From assembly GCF_002215215.1 (NCBI RefSeq), contig NZ_CP018632.1, positions 5,514,501 to 5,578,500 on the forward strand: DNA of 64,000 nucleotides, written 5' to 3'. The notes beneath the pieces are model-generated. The model did no database searches. It saw nothing but the letters and a program-made list of their open reading frames with translations, and was not told the origin of the DNA. This stretch comes from Granulosicoccus antarcticus IMCC3135 (GTDB lineage Bacteria > Pseudomonadota > Gammaproteobacteria > Granulosicoccales > Granulosicoccaceae). A program made the position numbers and the translations under genes. Positions 7,652 to 15,973 of this stretch are shown here, piece by piece (position 1 is the stretch's first letter; every line of letters starts with the position of its first letter).

Positions 7652-8824
7652 ATGTCATCCTCCATGCTTGAACACGGCCTCAAACAGGACCCATCAGCAA
7701 CTCGCCCCGGACCACCTTTGTGGCTACTGGCAGAATTGACCTATCGCTGCCCGCTGCATTGTGCCTTTTGCTTCAATCCTGTCGATTTTGCCACCCAGGA
7801 AGAAGAGCTGGACACTGAGGGCTGGATCCGGACACTGCGCCAGGCACGTGCACTGGGCAGTGTGCAATGCGGATTCTCAGGTGGCGAGCCCATGTTGCGT
7901 GGCGACCTTGAAGAGCTGGTTGCCGAAGCCCATTCACTGGGCTTCTATACCAACCTGTTAACCACCGGTGTTGGCTTGAATGAGACCCGCGCCAAAGCGT
8001 TGAAAGAGGCCGGACTGGATCATATCCAGCTCTCATTTCAGGACTCAACCCGAGAGATGAATGATTTCCTGTCCAACACCCGCACCTTCGACTTGAAGAA
8101 CAAGGTGGCTGGTCTGATCAAGGAATATGACTGGCCAATGGTGCTTAACTGTGTCATTCACCGAATGAATATCGACCATATCGACAAGATCATCGAAATG
8201 GCGCTGGAGCTCGGTGCAGAAACTCTGGAACTTGCCAACACACAGTATTACTCCTGGGCCGTCGTCAATCGCGACCATCTGCTGCCATCGCGCATGCAAC
8301 TGGAAGAAGCCGAGAGAGTAACCAATGAATACCGCGAGCGGTATGGTGATCGTCTGCAAATCGTTTTCGTGATACCGGACTATTACGAAGCTCGCCCGAA
8401 AAAATGCATGAATGGCTGGGGCAATGTCTTCCTCACGATTGCCCCTGATGGCACCGCCCTACCCTGCCACACAGCACGCATGCTGCCAGGCGCCGCCTTT
8501 CCGAATGTGGCCGATCATTCCATCGAGGATATCTGGTATGGCTCCGAGGGCTTCAATCGTTACCGTGGCAAGGATTGGATGAAAGAGCCCTGTCGTTCTT
8601 GCCCGGAGAGCGATGATGATCTTGGCGGCTGTCGCTGTCAGGCATTTCTGCTTGCCGGAGACCCGGCTGCCGCCGACCCTGTCTGTGACAAGTCACCGGA
8701 TCGACATGTCGTGGATCATGCCATCGAAAAAGCACAAAGCACGGCCATGCTACCCACCGTCGGACAACCGCTGATATTTCGTGACCCGAAAGAATCTCTT
8801 CGTTTGAGTATCGATCAAACCTGA
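7652..8824 (+). CDS. pqqE: PqqA peptide cyclase PqqE (radical SAM)
   Basis: A 390-residue radical S-adenosylmethionine enzyme that forms the carbon-carbon bond between Glu and Tyr of PqqA. The catalytic iron-sulfur cluster ligands are C33, C37 and C40 (CPLHCAFC). A C-terminal SPASM-type region supplies further cysteines: CMNGWGN, LPCHTAR, CRSCPES and the GGCRCQA segment with a last C in PVCDKS. Length is usual. It is the last gene of the pqq operon here; no pqqF protease gene is present and an HDOD gene follows on the opposite strand. Confidence 0.95.
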   Translation: MSSSMLEHGLKQDPSATRPGPPLWLLAELTYRCPLHCAFCFNPVDFATQEEELDTEGWIRTLRQARALGSVQCGFSGGEPMLRGDLEELVAEAHSLGFYTNLLTTGVGLNETRAKALKEAGLDHIQLSFQDSTREMNDFLSNTRTFDLKNKVAGLIKEYDWPMVLNCVIHRMNIDHIDKIIEMALELGAETLELANTQYYSWAVVNRDHLLPSRMQLEEAERVTNEYRERYGDRLQIVFVIPDYYEARPKKCMNGWGNVFLTIAPDGTALPCHTARMLPGAAFPNVADHSIEDIWYGSEGFNRYRGKDWMKEPCRSCPESDDDLGGCRCQAFLLAGDPAAADPVCDKSPDRHVVDHAIEKAQSTAMLPTVGQPLIFRDPKESLRLSIDQT

Positions 8825-8905
8825 TATGTAGTTGTGGTCGCTGACCCAGGGCTATTGACTCGCTTCAGTCACCGGTCACGCGATCACAATATTCGGCAAA
8901 AACAA

Positions 8906-9754
8906 TCAGGCAGCCGCTTGCGTGTCGTCGTTCATCGATTGCAGAACGGCTCTGAGTTCCTCCAGATCGCGAAAGGTCAATGACAGTGCCTTGACCTCCG
9001 GCATTGACTCCAGATCAATAGCATTATCGAAATGCATGTCGGCAATGCCTTCCAGAATGCAGGCCTTGTCCACCAACCGGATCATGCACAGCAACTCATT
9101 GTTCAAGTCCGGTTCTTCATCTTGCTGCTGCAGAACGATCGTCTTGAAGAACTCGGGAATATTCCACTTCGTCAGCAGCATCGCGCCGTGTTCGCAATGC
9201 ATCATCAACAGCAAGCCACTGACCTCTTCATCAGTCAGCTCCAACCCTTCGCTGGTGATCAGTTCCTCCAGCACACACAACAGTGACAGCTTGCCAATAT
9301 CGTGCAGCAGACCCGCAACGAAGGCCTCGTCAGCCCTGTTTCGATATCCGGCATTGGCAGCCAGCCAACGGGCCCCTATAGAGACCGCCGAGGTATGCAG
9401 CCAAAGATTCTTCAAACGAGATTTGAAAATGCCTTTGGAGGCACTGTACAGACGTTTCTGACTGACAGAAAACACAATAGAGGCTATCTGTCTGACCCCT
9501 AAGCGCACCGCGGCATCCTTCAATCCGCTGACAGGCGACATTCCGGAAAAAAAAGAAGAATTCGCCATGCGCAGCAGATCAGCCACCAGCACCTGATCCT
9601 CTTCAATGATCTTGCAGATCAATTCAGCATCAAGCTTGTTTTCCCGAACTTCTCTGTCTATTTGCAAGGCAATATCATCGAATACAGGCAGCTCAACCTC
9701 GCCATCGGCAAGCCGCTGATTGATCAGATCCATCAGACCCTGTTGATTCCTCAT
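8906..9754 (-). CDS. HDOD domain protein
   Basis: A 282-residue protein that is almost entirely one HDOD domain, a relative of HD phosphohydrolases found in bacterial signalling proteins. The pattern LPVFDDIALQI, the IIEEDQVLVADLLRMANSSFF helix pair, and GLLHDIGK with H151 and D152 are visible, so an HD-like motif is kept. HDOD proteins commonly take part in stress, motility or cyclic-di-GMP related control, often by binding partners rather than by catalysis. Its start overlaps the stop of the MotA/TolQ-like gene by four bases, which implies a linked function. Confidence 0.88.
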   Translation of the reverse strand: MRNQQGLMDLINQRLADGEVELPVFDDIALQIDREVRENKLDAELICKIIEEDQVLVADLLRMANSSFFSGMSPVSGLKDAAVRLGVRQIASIVFSVSQKRLYSASKGIFKSRLKNLWLHTSAVSIGARWLAANAGYRNRADEAFVAGLLHDIGKLSLLCVLEELITSEGLELTDEEVSGLLLMMHCEHGAMLLTKWNIPEFFKTIVLQQQDEEPDLNNELLCMIRLVDKACILEGIADMHFDNAIDLESMPEVKALSLTFRDLEELRAVLQSMNDDTQAAA

Positions 9755-10995
9755 CGTCTTTTGGGTTCTTCCCTGGCATTATCATCCTCGAAATCTTGTG
9801 GGTCACCCTTGCACTGCACGGACTGCTGATCGATCACCGTCTTGGCAATGTTCGTCGTCAGAATAGACTCTATCCGCGCCTGTTGTTCCACCATCGACAC
9901 GACCCCCTGATTCAGGATGGACAATGTATCCGCCAGCGAGGCTTGCTGTGCCAGAATATTTTGCGTGGCTTCCATGGATTGTCGCGAAGCATCCGCAGAC
10001 ACCAGAATCGCATCGACCACACCTGCCAGTTCGCGTTGCGTATTCTGGGATGTCTTGATGAAACCCACTATCCATGCCTTGAGCTCAGCATCGGCCACAG
10101 GAGTATCGCCCGCAGGTCGATCCGCAACCTTGTTGGCCTGAGCGACTCCGGGTATTTGCTCATCCAGCCAACGGCTGAAACTTTCAATGAAGTGATCCTG
10201 AGCTCCTGAAGAGAAATACTGAAAGGTGCCTACCAGCAAAGAACCTGACAATCCAAAGAGCGAGGAGCTGAATGCCAGCCCCAGACCGTGTAGAGGTTCT
10301 GACAAGCTGGCGATAAAGCCGGTTACACCACCGCCGTCTACATTGTCCGAGCCAATATTAACCATGCCAGCCATAACCTCGCCGACAACATCAATGGTAC
10401 CCAGCAAACCCAGAAATGTACCCAACAGACCCAGCATGACCAATACCCCCCCCAGAAAGGTCACTTTGCCGCGGCCACGATTGATGCGTGCGCCCAGCTT
10501 GGACTTGATCATGCGCGCTTCATTGTCAGTGACGTTCAGCGCGCCCATGGTGCGCACATTGTCCAGCAGGTTCTGCATGTTCTTGCAATCCAGAATCGCA
10601 CCCTTGCTCTTCAGCTGGCGCTGAAGCTTATCTATCTCCTCATCCCTGATACGGAACTGCGTAGATATCTGACTGAGATCAAACAGGTAGAGCCCGGTTC
10701 TCCACAACTTCAGGTTGGTCACAACCGACATACCCACACCGATCATCATGATCGTGATGATGAGTGTGTTCAGTGGGACATTGGTCAGAAAGGCTTCGCG
10801 CAGCGTGCCGAAACCGAGTGTGATCAGCAGGATCACACCTAGAAAGTTCAGTAAAACAGAGACCGGAACGTAACGCATGACCGACAGCGGCAGCAGCTCA
10901 TGATCGTCTTTCAAATGCAGCCAGCCCACAAGCTGGGCAAGTATCGACTTGCCACCGGCTTCGTGCTGTCCTTCCCTGGTAGTTGGTTTCACCAT
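9751..10995 (-). CDS. MotA/TolQ/ExbB family proton-channel-like protein
   Basis: I choose the ATG at 10995, which has GGAGGG nine bases upstream; this gives 414 residues. Two N-terminal membrane helices are followed by a cytoplasmic stretch with a short coiled coil (EEIDKLQRQLKSKG). Two more helices follow in the MotA/ExbB core, with GGVLVMLGLLGTFLGLLGT and then GLGLAFSSSLFGLSGSLL. The C-terminal ~130 residues are polar and helical. Such proteins make the channel part of ion-driven motors and need an ExbD/TolR/MotB partner, but none is adjacent. The only coupled gene is the HDOD protein. Confidence 0.82.
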   Translation of the reverse strand: MVKPTTREGQHEAGGKSILAQLVGWLHLKDDHELLPLSVMRYVPVSVLLNFLGVILLITLGFGTLREAFLTNVPLNTLIITIMMIGVGMSVVTNLKLWRTGLYLFDLSQISTQFRIRDEEIDKLQRQLKSKGAILDCKNMQNLLDNVRTMGALNVTDNEARMIKSKLGARINRGRGKVTFLGGVLVMLGLLGTFLGLLGTIDVVGEVMAGMVNIGSDNVDGGGVTGFIASLSEPLHGLGLAFSSSLFGLSGSLLVGTFQYFSSGAQDHFIESFSRWLDEQIPGVAQANKVADRPAGDTPVADAELKAWIVGFIKTSQNTQRELAGVVDAILVSADASRQSMEATQNILAQQASLADTLSILNQGVVSMVEQQARIESILTTNIAKTVIDQQSVQCKGDPQDFEDDNAREEPKRR

Positions 10996-11000
10996 CGTGC

Positions 11001-11192
11001 CTAGCCCTCCCTCAACGCCGAACCGTGCAGACACAACAACGGCTTGAAGAGTGCATCCAAAGCAATTGCGATACAGATGCCCACGGCCAATACCGCCAAC
11101 CCTGCACGGCGTTGGTGAAACTCAGGCACCACCTCACGGCACGCCACGAGTGGCTCAGTAACAGATTGTTTTTCAGTGACGAGCGAGAGCAT
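11001..11192 (-). CDS. Possible small membrane protein upstream of the MotA/TolQ-like gene
   Basis: A 63-codon frame ends five bases before the start of the MotA/TolQ-like gene. It contains one clear membrane helix (AGLAVLAVGICIAIALDALF) after a polar N-terminus. The ATG at 11192 lacks a good ribosome-binding site; the frame is open to a GTG or ATG further up at 11249. The tight spacing argues for a real, coupled gene; the weak start and lack of a recognised family argue against. I give it modest weight. Confidence 0.35.
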   Translation of the reverse strand: MLSLVTEKQSVTEPLVACREVVPEFHQRRAGLAVLAVGICIAIALDALFKPLLCLHGSALREG

Positions 11193-11349
11193 CGTAATCG
11201 GTGAATGAGTAACGGACGGACAAATACGCGCAGACTTCGTACCAACCAACGCAAGTGTTACCTGTCAACCATTCAAAACAAGCGGCACTCCATCGCACCG
11301 CTCACCTGTTCTTGATGTTGCCACCACTTATAACGCCAGAACCTGAAAT

Positions 11350-11370
11350 GACATCAGTCTCAGTGATGTC
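11350..11370. promoter_or_regulatory. Palindrome upstream of the TRAP promoter
   Basis: GACATCA and TGATGTC form a perfect seven-base inverted repeat with a seven-base spacer. It lies 63 bases upstream of the likely -35 box of the dctPQM promoter, a plausible operator or activator site. No regulator gene is adjacent, so the binder is unknown. Confidence 0.4.
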
Positions 11371-11432
11371 TACAGCAACGTTGTCAAATCAAGTCACCTG
11401 TCTCACATCACCAATCGAGACACTAACGCTTC

Positions 11433-11460
11433 TTGACTCCATCTACCATACCAGTATAGG
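11433..11460 (+). promoter_or_regulatory. Likely sigma-70 promoter for dctPQM
   Basis: TTGACT at 11433 and TATAGG at 11455 are separated by 16 bases, close to the consensus for the housekeeping sigma factor. This would start transcription near 11467 and leave a leader of about 115 bases before dctP. It is the best-looking promoter I can see in the window. Confidence 0.6.
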
Positions 11461-11580
11461 ATCCTGACATATCTACTGCGGCAACGTCTTGTTACTGAAT
11501 TTCACAAGTCGATTATCAAGCCGCAATGGTATGTCAATCAGTTTCTAAAGACCCTAAAAGGGCGAATGGAGAAGAGTAAA

Positions 11581-12576
11581 GTGTTCAATAACATGAGAAG
11601 AACTTTGATCTGCGCAGCTATAGCTGGTTGCGCAGCCATGGCCAGTCAGCCATCAATAGCGGCAGATCTGACACTGCGTGGAGCTAGCTTGTTCGACAAC
11701 GAACATGCCTACAGCAAGACACTGATCAAATTCGCAGAACTGGTCAACGAAGAAGCTGATCCCAAGGTCACTTTCGACCTGCGCGGTAACAGCGAGCTGG
11801 GCATCGAGCCAGACTACGTCACTTTTCTGACTCAAGGTGTTGCCATCGACTACGCCATCATCGCACCGTCCAACCTGGCCCGTTTCGCACCTTCACTGCC
11901 ACTGATGGATATGCCGTTCGTCTTTCGTGACCTGGATCATTGGAATGCGGTTCTATCCAGCGATGTACTGAAGCCTCTGGAAGACGAACTGCTTGAAAAA
12001 GCCGATCTCATGATCATCGGTTACGCCGGCGGTGGAACACGCAACCTGATATCCAATCACAAGATATCAAACATGGAAGAACTCACCGGACACAAGATGC
12101 GAGTCATGGGTGCACCGATCCAGGCACGTGTGTTCCAGGCAATCAATGCGGCACCTTCTGCCATTGCCTACTCTGAAGTCTATAACGCCATTCAAACAGG
12201 TGTTATCGACGGTCTGGAAAACGAATCTGCGAGCCTGATGCAGTACAAGTTCTTCGAAGTTGCGCCTAATGTCACACTGACTCAACATTCCATTACTGTT
12301 CGCCCAATCGTCATGAGCGGCAAGAGCTTCCGAAAACTGCCTGAAGATCTTCAGGCAATCGTTCTTAAAGCAGGTAAAGAGGCCGGTGAATACGGACGCG
12401 CACTCGAATCTACAGAAGATGCAGAAAAGCTGGAACAGATGAAAGAAGCGGGACAGATTGACGTCAGCGAATTTGCCAATCGGGAAGAGCTGCTTGAGCT
12501 GGTTACCCCGGTTCAGGACGCCTATGCAGAAGAGCTTGGTGCAGAAGAATTGCTGAAGGCCATTCGTTCCAAGTAA
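11581..12576 (+). CDS. dctP: TRAP transporter periplasmic binding protein DctP
   Basis: A secreted solute-binding protein of the DctP family. I choose the GTG at 11581 (331 residues), because GGAGAAGAG lies at good distance before it; an in-frame ATG at 11566 has poorer spacing. A signal peptide ends near SIAA-DLTLRG. The family core is visible: GHKMRVMGAPIQARVF with the substrate-contacting arginine, and AYSEVYNAIQTGVIDGLENE. It captures an organic acid in the periplasm for the DctQM membrane pair. Strong expression is suggested by the good promoter and by the stem-loop after the gene. Confidence 0.93.
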   Translation: MFNNMRRTLICAAIAGCAAMASQPSIAADLTLRGASLFDNEHAYSKTLIKFAELVNEEADPKVTFDLRGNSELGIEPDYVTFLTQGVAIDYAIIAPSNLARFAPSLPLMDMPFVFRDLDHWNAVLSSDVLKPLEDELLEKADLMIIGYAGGGTRNLISNHKISNMEELTGHKMRVMGAPIQARVFQAINAAPSAIAYSEVYNAIQTGVIDGLENESASLMQYKFFEVAPNVTLTQHSITVRPIVMSGKSFRKLPEDLQAIVLKAGKEAGEYGRALESTEDAEKLEQMKEAGQIDVSEFANREELLELVTPVQDAYAEELGAEELLKAIRSK

Positions 12577-12593
12577 TCTGAAGTCGTTCGATC

Positions 12594-12651
12594 CTGATCA
12601 TGATCTTTCACCACGACGCAAAGCAGCACCGTGGTGGAAGATCATCAGGAG
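12594..12651 (+). other. Long stem-loop between dctP and dctQ
   Basis: The arms 12600-12615 and 12630-12645 (ATGATCTTTCACCACG with CGTGGTGGAAGATCAT) pair over 16 positions with one G-U pair and a 14-base loop. Flanking TCCTGA and TCAGGA extend the stem across a three-base bulge. There is no T-run, so it is more likely an mRNA-stabilising or processing element than a full terminator. It would allow more DctP than DctQM from one transcript. Confidence 0.75.
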
Positions 12652-12705
12652 TATCATCAAAAACGCTTTCCCCTACCCAATCTGTACTTCCATGGAATTC
12701 ATTAA

Positions 12706-13203
12706 ATGATTGAGCGCGCCCTCGAGGGTTTCTGTCAATTACTGCGAATACTCGTCGGGAGTCTTGTTGCAGCCCTGGTCATTCCGGTGACCATGCAGGT
12801 TCTGGCCCGTTATACCGGCATTCTTCCCTCCTATCTGTGGACCGAGGAACTGGCCACATTCCTCTTTGTCTGGATGGTTATGCTCGGCTCTATCATCGCC
12901 GTCTGGGAAGGCACACATTTCGACGTGCAGGTCACACCCGATGCGAAATCCCGACTGGGCAAGCTATTGCAGAGAGGGATCGTTCTGGTGCTGCTGTTCA
13001 TCTTTGCCGTATTGTTTGTCTATTACGGCATCGGCTACGCAAAATTCGGCGCCATGCAGACATCCACCATGCTGCAGGCCAATATGCTCGTTATCTATAT
13101 CACGGTACCTCTGGCAGGCTTCTGCTGGGCAGTATTCTCGTTTTTCCGCATCTGGCAAGCTGTCCAGGAATACAAGCTTGACACGGATATAACTCCACGA
13201 TGA
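12706..13203 (+). CDS. dctQ: TRAP transporter small membrane subunit DctQ
   Basis: A 165-residue inner-membrane protein with four predicted helices, the normal size and layout for DctQ. The PSYLWTEELATFLFVWMVMLGS region with its E-E pair is a family hallmark. It forms the complex with DctM and is required for transport. Its stop overlaps the dctM start by four bases (ATGA). The gene follows the stem-loop after dctP with no clear Shine-Dalgarno sequence of its own. Confidence 0.92.
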   Translation: MIERALEGFCQLLRILVGSLVAALVIPVTMQVLARYTGILPSYLWTEELATFLFVWMVMLGSIIAVWEGTHFDVQVTPDAKSRLGKLLQRGIVLVLLFIFAVLFVYYGIGYAKFGAMQTSTMLQANMLVIYITVPLAGFCWAVFSFFRIWQAVQEYKLDTDITPR

Positions 13204-14507
13204 TCATCTCAACCGGTGTTGCCTGCCTTGTTCTGTTGTCAGGATTCGTAACCCTGATCATGCTCAGAGTTCCAGTCGCCTTTGCACTGGGCATTGCAAC
13301 CATTCCGCTGGTGGCGCTGGATATCCGGCTGACCCCCTTCCTCATCATGGACAGGATGCTTAATTCCTATACCTCGTTTATCTTGTTGGCCGTGCCGTTT
13401 TTTCTGCTCGCTGCAAACCTGATGAACAGTGGCAAGATAACCGATCGCCTGATCGGCTTGGCCACCGTCCTCACAGGCTGGCTTCCAGGCGGGCTTGGGC
13501 ATGTCAACGTTGCCGTATCCATGTTGTTCGCCGGCATCTCCGGATCATCAACTGCCGATGCCGCTGGCTGCGGCAAGATCCTTATCCCGGCCATGACCCG
13601 AGAGGGTTATGACCCACGATTCTCTGTGGCTATCACCGCTTGCTCGTCCGTTATGGGCGTCATCATTCCTCCCAGCATTCTGATGATTGTCTGGGGTGGC
13701 GTCATGTCGGTCTCGGTAGGTTCCCTGTTTCTGGCCGGAGCCATCCCGGGCCTGATGATTGCCGTTGCCCTGATGGCGACCGTTTATGGTTACGCCATCG
13801 TTTATGGCTACCCGACCGCTGGCAAACCTTCACTGAGCGAATTCTGGGTAGCCCTGAAGGGTGCGGGCCTTGCTCTGCTGACACCTGTCTTTGTCATCGG
13901 AGGCATCGTCGGCGGTATCGTGACGCCAACCGAAAGTGCAATTATTGCCGCCTTCTACTCCTTGTTCCTGGGCGCCGTTGTCTATCGCACCATCAACTTC
14001 AGAGACACCATCAGCATTCTGTATGAGACCGGTCGATTTGCATCTATATCTCTATTTGCGATCGGCACCGCATCCGTATTTGGCTGGATGCTGGCCTTCT
14101 ACAATGTGCCTCGACTGATGGTCGGCATCATGACTGGTCTGCAAATGGGCCAGATTGGAACCTCATTGGTCATCGCCGGCTTCTTTTTGCTGTTCGGCCT
14201 TTTCATCGACGCTATCCCGGCGATCATCATTCTCGGTACTGTTCTGTACCCGGTCGCATCTGCGGCTGAAATTCATCCGGTTGTGTTCGCAATCATCGGC
14301 ATCGTCTCTCTCTCGTTCGGACTGGTCACCCCACCCTACGGCCTGTGCCTGCTGATCTCAGCCTCCATTGCCAAGATCAATGTTGTCTCCGTTCTGAAGG
14401 ATGTTGCGATCATTCTGGCGCCGATGCTGTTAATCCTCCTGCTTATCATCATCTTCCCGGGAATTGTTCTCTGGCTCCCATCACTGCTGATGCCTGGATT
14501 CAAATAG
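13200..14507 (+). CDS. dctM: TRAP transporter large permease subunit DctM
   Basis: A 435-residue inner-membrane protein with about twelve hydrophobic helices, the channel subunit of a TRAP transporter. Characteristic pieces are FAGISGSSTADAAGCGKILIPAMTREGYD, GVIIPPSI and GGIVTPTESA. It uses an ion gradient, usually sodium, to import the ligand bound by DctP. The substrate is not readable. The next gene downstream is a PLP aminotransferase, which hints at an amino or keto acid, but the two are separated by 175 bases with hairpins. Confidence 0.93.
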   Translation: MIISTGVACLVLLSGFVTLIMLRVPVAFALGIATIPLVALDIRLTPFLIMDRMLNSYTSFILLAVPFFLLAANLMNSGKITDRLIGLATVLTGWLPGGLGHVNVAVSMLFAGISGSSTADAAGCGKILIPAMTREGYDPRFSVAITACSSVMGVIIPPSILMIVWGGVMSVSVGSLFLAGAIPGLMIAVALMATVYGYAIVYGYPTAGKPSLSEFWVALKGAGLALLTPVFVIGGIVGGIVTPTESAIIAAFYSLFLGAVVYRTINFRDTISILYETGRFASISLFAIGTASVFGWMLAFYNVPRLMVGIMTGLQMGQIGTSLVIAGFFLLFGLFIDAIPAIIILGTVLYPVASAAEIHPVVFAIIGIVSLSFGLVTPPYGLCLLISASIAKINVVSVLKDVAIILAPMLLILLLIIIFPGIVLWLPSLLMPGFK

Positions 14508-14542
14508 CCAACAACGCCATCATCAACGGCTCCAAAAATACC

Positions 14543-14623
14543 CATCAGGCTTCAATATTCTGGATAATGAAGATATTGTTGCCTGATGAACGCATCGGGT
14601 AACATCGGGGCCCGGAGCCGATG
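14543..14623 (+). other. Two hairpins downstream of dctM
   Basis: CATCAGGC at 14543 pairs with GCCTGATG at 14581, enclosing a partly complementary TTCAATATT/GATATTG region. A second small hairpin, CATCGG with CCGATG, spans 14603-14623. Neither is followed by a clear T-run. They probably mark the 3' end of the TRAP transcript or an attenuating element before the aminotransferase gene. Confidence 0.45.
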
Positions 14624-14682
14624 GGTCAAGCGCCCAAGATCCGAGCGAGAATGCAGTAAAGCACGCACGAGTTCGAAACGTC

Positions 14683-15846
14683 ATGAGCAGACAGCTATTC
14701 AATCCGAACATCATGAACCTGGGAGTCCCACCCATTCCTCATGTTCAAAGAGCTGCGCGTGCCTATGACAAATCGCTTGGTCCGCTGATTGATCTGTCGC
14801 AAGCGGTACCCGACTATCCGCCACCAGCCTCCCTGCTTGAAGCACTCAGTACCAAAGCCGGAGATCCCGCCTGGCTAGGCTATGGTGAAATTGAAGGTGA
14901 ACCGGTATTGCGTGCCGCCTACGCTCGCGATCTTGAACAAACGCATGGCTCCAGGCTAACCGCAGACAATGTGATGATCACATCAGGCTGCAACCAGGCA
15001 TTCATGACGGCAATCATGAGCATTGCAGCTCCGGGTGAGTCAGTCATGCTGATCAATCCCTGGTATTTCAATCATCAGTCCACGTTATCCATGCTGGGCA
15101 TCAACACCGCCCATGTCAGTGTCGACGCCAGCACGGGTTTCTTGCCTGATCCGGATAAACTGGCAGCAGCCCTGACACCAGATGTACGTGCCATTGCCAT
15201 CGTCTCCCCCAACAATCCCACTGGAGCCGCCTACCCGGCCGAGCTGCTACACCAGATCTATCAGCTTTGCGTAAAGCATGATATCTGGATGATTCTGGAT
15301 GAAACCTATCAGGATTTCCTGCCAGCAGAACATGGTCAGGCGCATGATCTTTTCAACGAAAATTTCGATAATCACCTTATCGTTCTGTCGAGTTTTTCAA
15401 AATCCTACTGCATACCCGGACATCGACTGGGTGTCGCCGTTGCCGGAACAGAAGTACTTCAGCAAATGGTCAAGATCATGGACAATCTGCAAATCTGTGC
15501 ACCGCGCGCCGCACAGGCAGCCCTTGCCAAGTGCATGCCTGAACTAACGAACTGGCGAGCCGACAACCGTGATCAAATCAACCAGCGAGCCGCAACGCTG
15601 ATCTCTGCCATGGACAAGCTTCCAGGATGGCGTATTGATGCGATGGGAGCTTATTTTGCCTATGTGCAACATCCCTGGACCAATGAGTCATCATTCGATG
15701 TTGCTGAGCGTCTGGCACGAGAATTAGGAGTCGTCACCCTACCCGGAGAATTTTTTGGACCCGGTCAGGAACGGTATCTACGAGTCGCATTTGCCAATGT
15801 TGTCTCCGAAGTGATCGCCTTGCTGCCAGAGCGTTTGTCAGCCTGA
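14683..15846 (+). CDS. PLP-dependent aminotransferase, class I/II
   Basis: A 387-residue fold-type I aminotransferase. The PLP-binding lysine is K240 in SSFSKSY, and the NNPTGAAYP and LDETYQDF segments supply the usual cofactor contacts. The GYGEIEGEPVLRAAYA and SGCNQAFMTAI motifs are normal for the aspartate aminotransferase superfamily. It acts in the cytosol, moving an amino group between an amino acid and a keto acid. The specific substrate is unknown. It lies between the TRAP transporter and the nonulosonic acid region and could belong to either; it is not the LegC-type sugar aminotransferase, which is present separately at 26700. Confidence 0.85.
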   Translation: MSRQLFNPNIMNLGVPPIPHVQRAARAYDKSLGPLIDLSQAVPDYPPPASLLEALSTKAGDPAWLGYGEIEGEPVLRAAYARDLEQTHGSRLTADNVMITSGCNQAFMTAIMSIAAPGESVMLINPWYFNHQSTLSMLGINTAHVSVDASTGFLPDPDKLAAALTPDVRAIAIVSPNNPTGAAYPAELLHQIYQLCVKHDIWMILDETYQDFLPAEHGQAHDLFNENFDNHLIVLSSFSKSYCIPGHRLGVAVAGTEVLQQMVKIMDNLQICAPRAAQAALAKCMPELTNWRADNRDQINQRAATLISAMDKLPGWRIDAMGAYFAYVQHPWTNESSFDVAERLARELGVVTLPGEFFGPGQERYLRVAFANVVSEVIALLPERLSA

Positions 15847-15973
15847 GCCAAGGCTTAACCGCAAAACTTGTGCCATGCAGCATGCGGCGTATTCCTTGCA
15901 AGTCTGCTCAACGATATCTACGCTCCGGAAACCCATCGCGCATGGTTGAGCCACAGCAGCACACTGGTACATC

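Larger units (their letters stand above)
11193..11565. other. Divergent regulatory region between the MotA-like operon and dctP
   Basis: About 370 bases without a convincing gene. It holds the palindrome at 11350-11370 and the promoter at 11433-11460 for dctPQM. The promoter of the minus-strand operon should also lie here but I cannot assign it. A 70-codon plus-strand frame (11255-11467) looks accidental. Confidence 0.5.

Noticed and set aside
9751-10995. Zorya-type antiphage channel (ZorA)
   Set aside because: The core is MotA/ExbB-like, but no ZorB partner and no ZorC, ZorD or ZorE genes are nearby, and the coupled gene is HDOD.
11581-14507. Sialic acid TRAP transporter (SiaPQM) linked to the nonulosonic genes
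   Set aside because: The binding protein reads as general DctP, no sialic acid breakdown genes are present, and an aminotransferase intervenes. Proximity alone is too weak.
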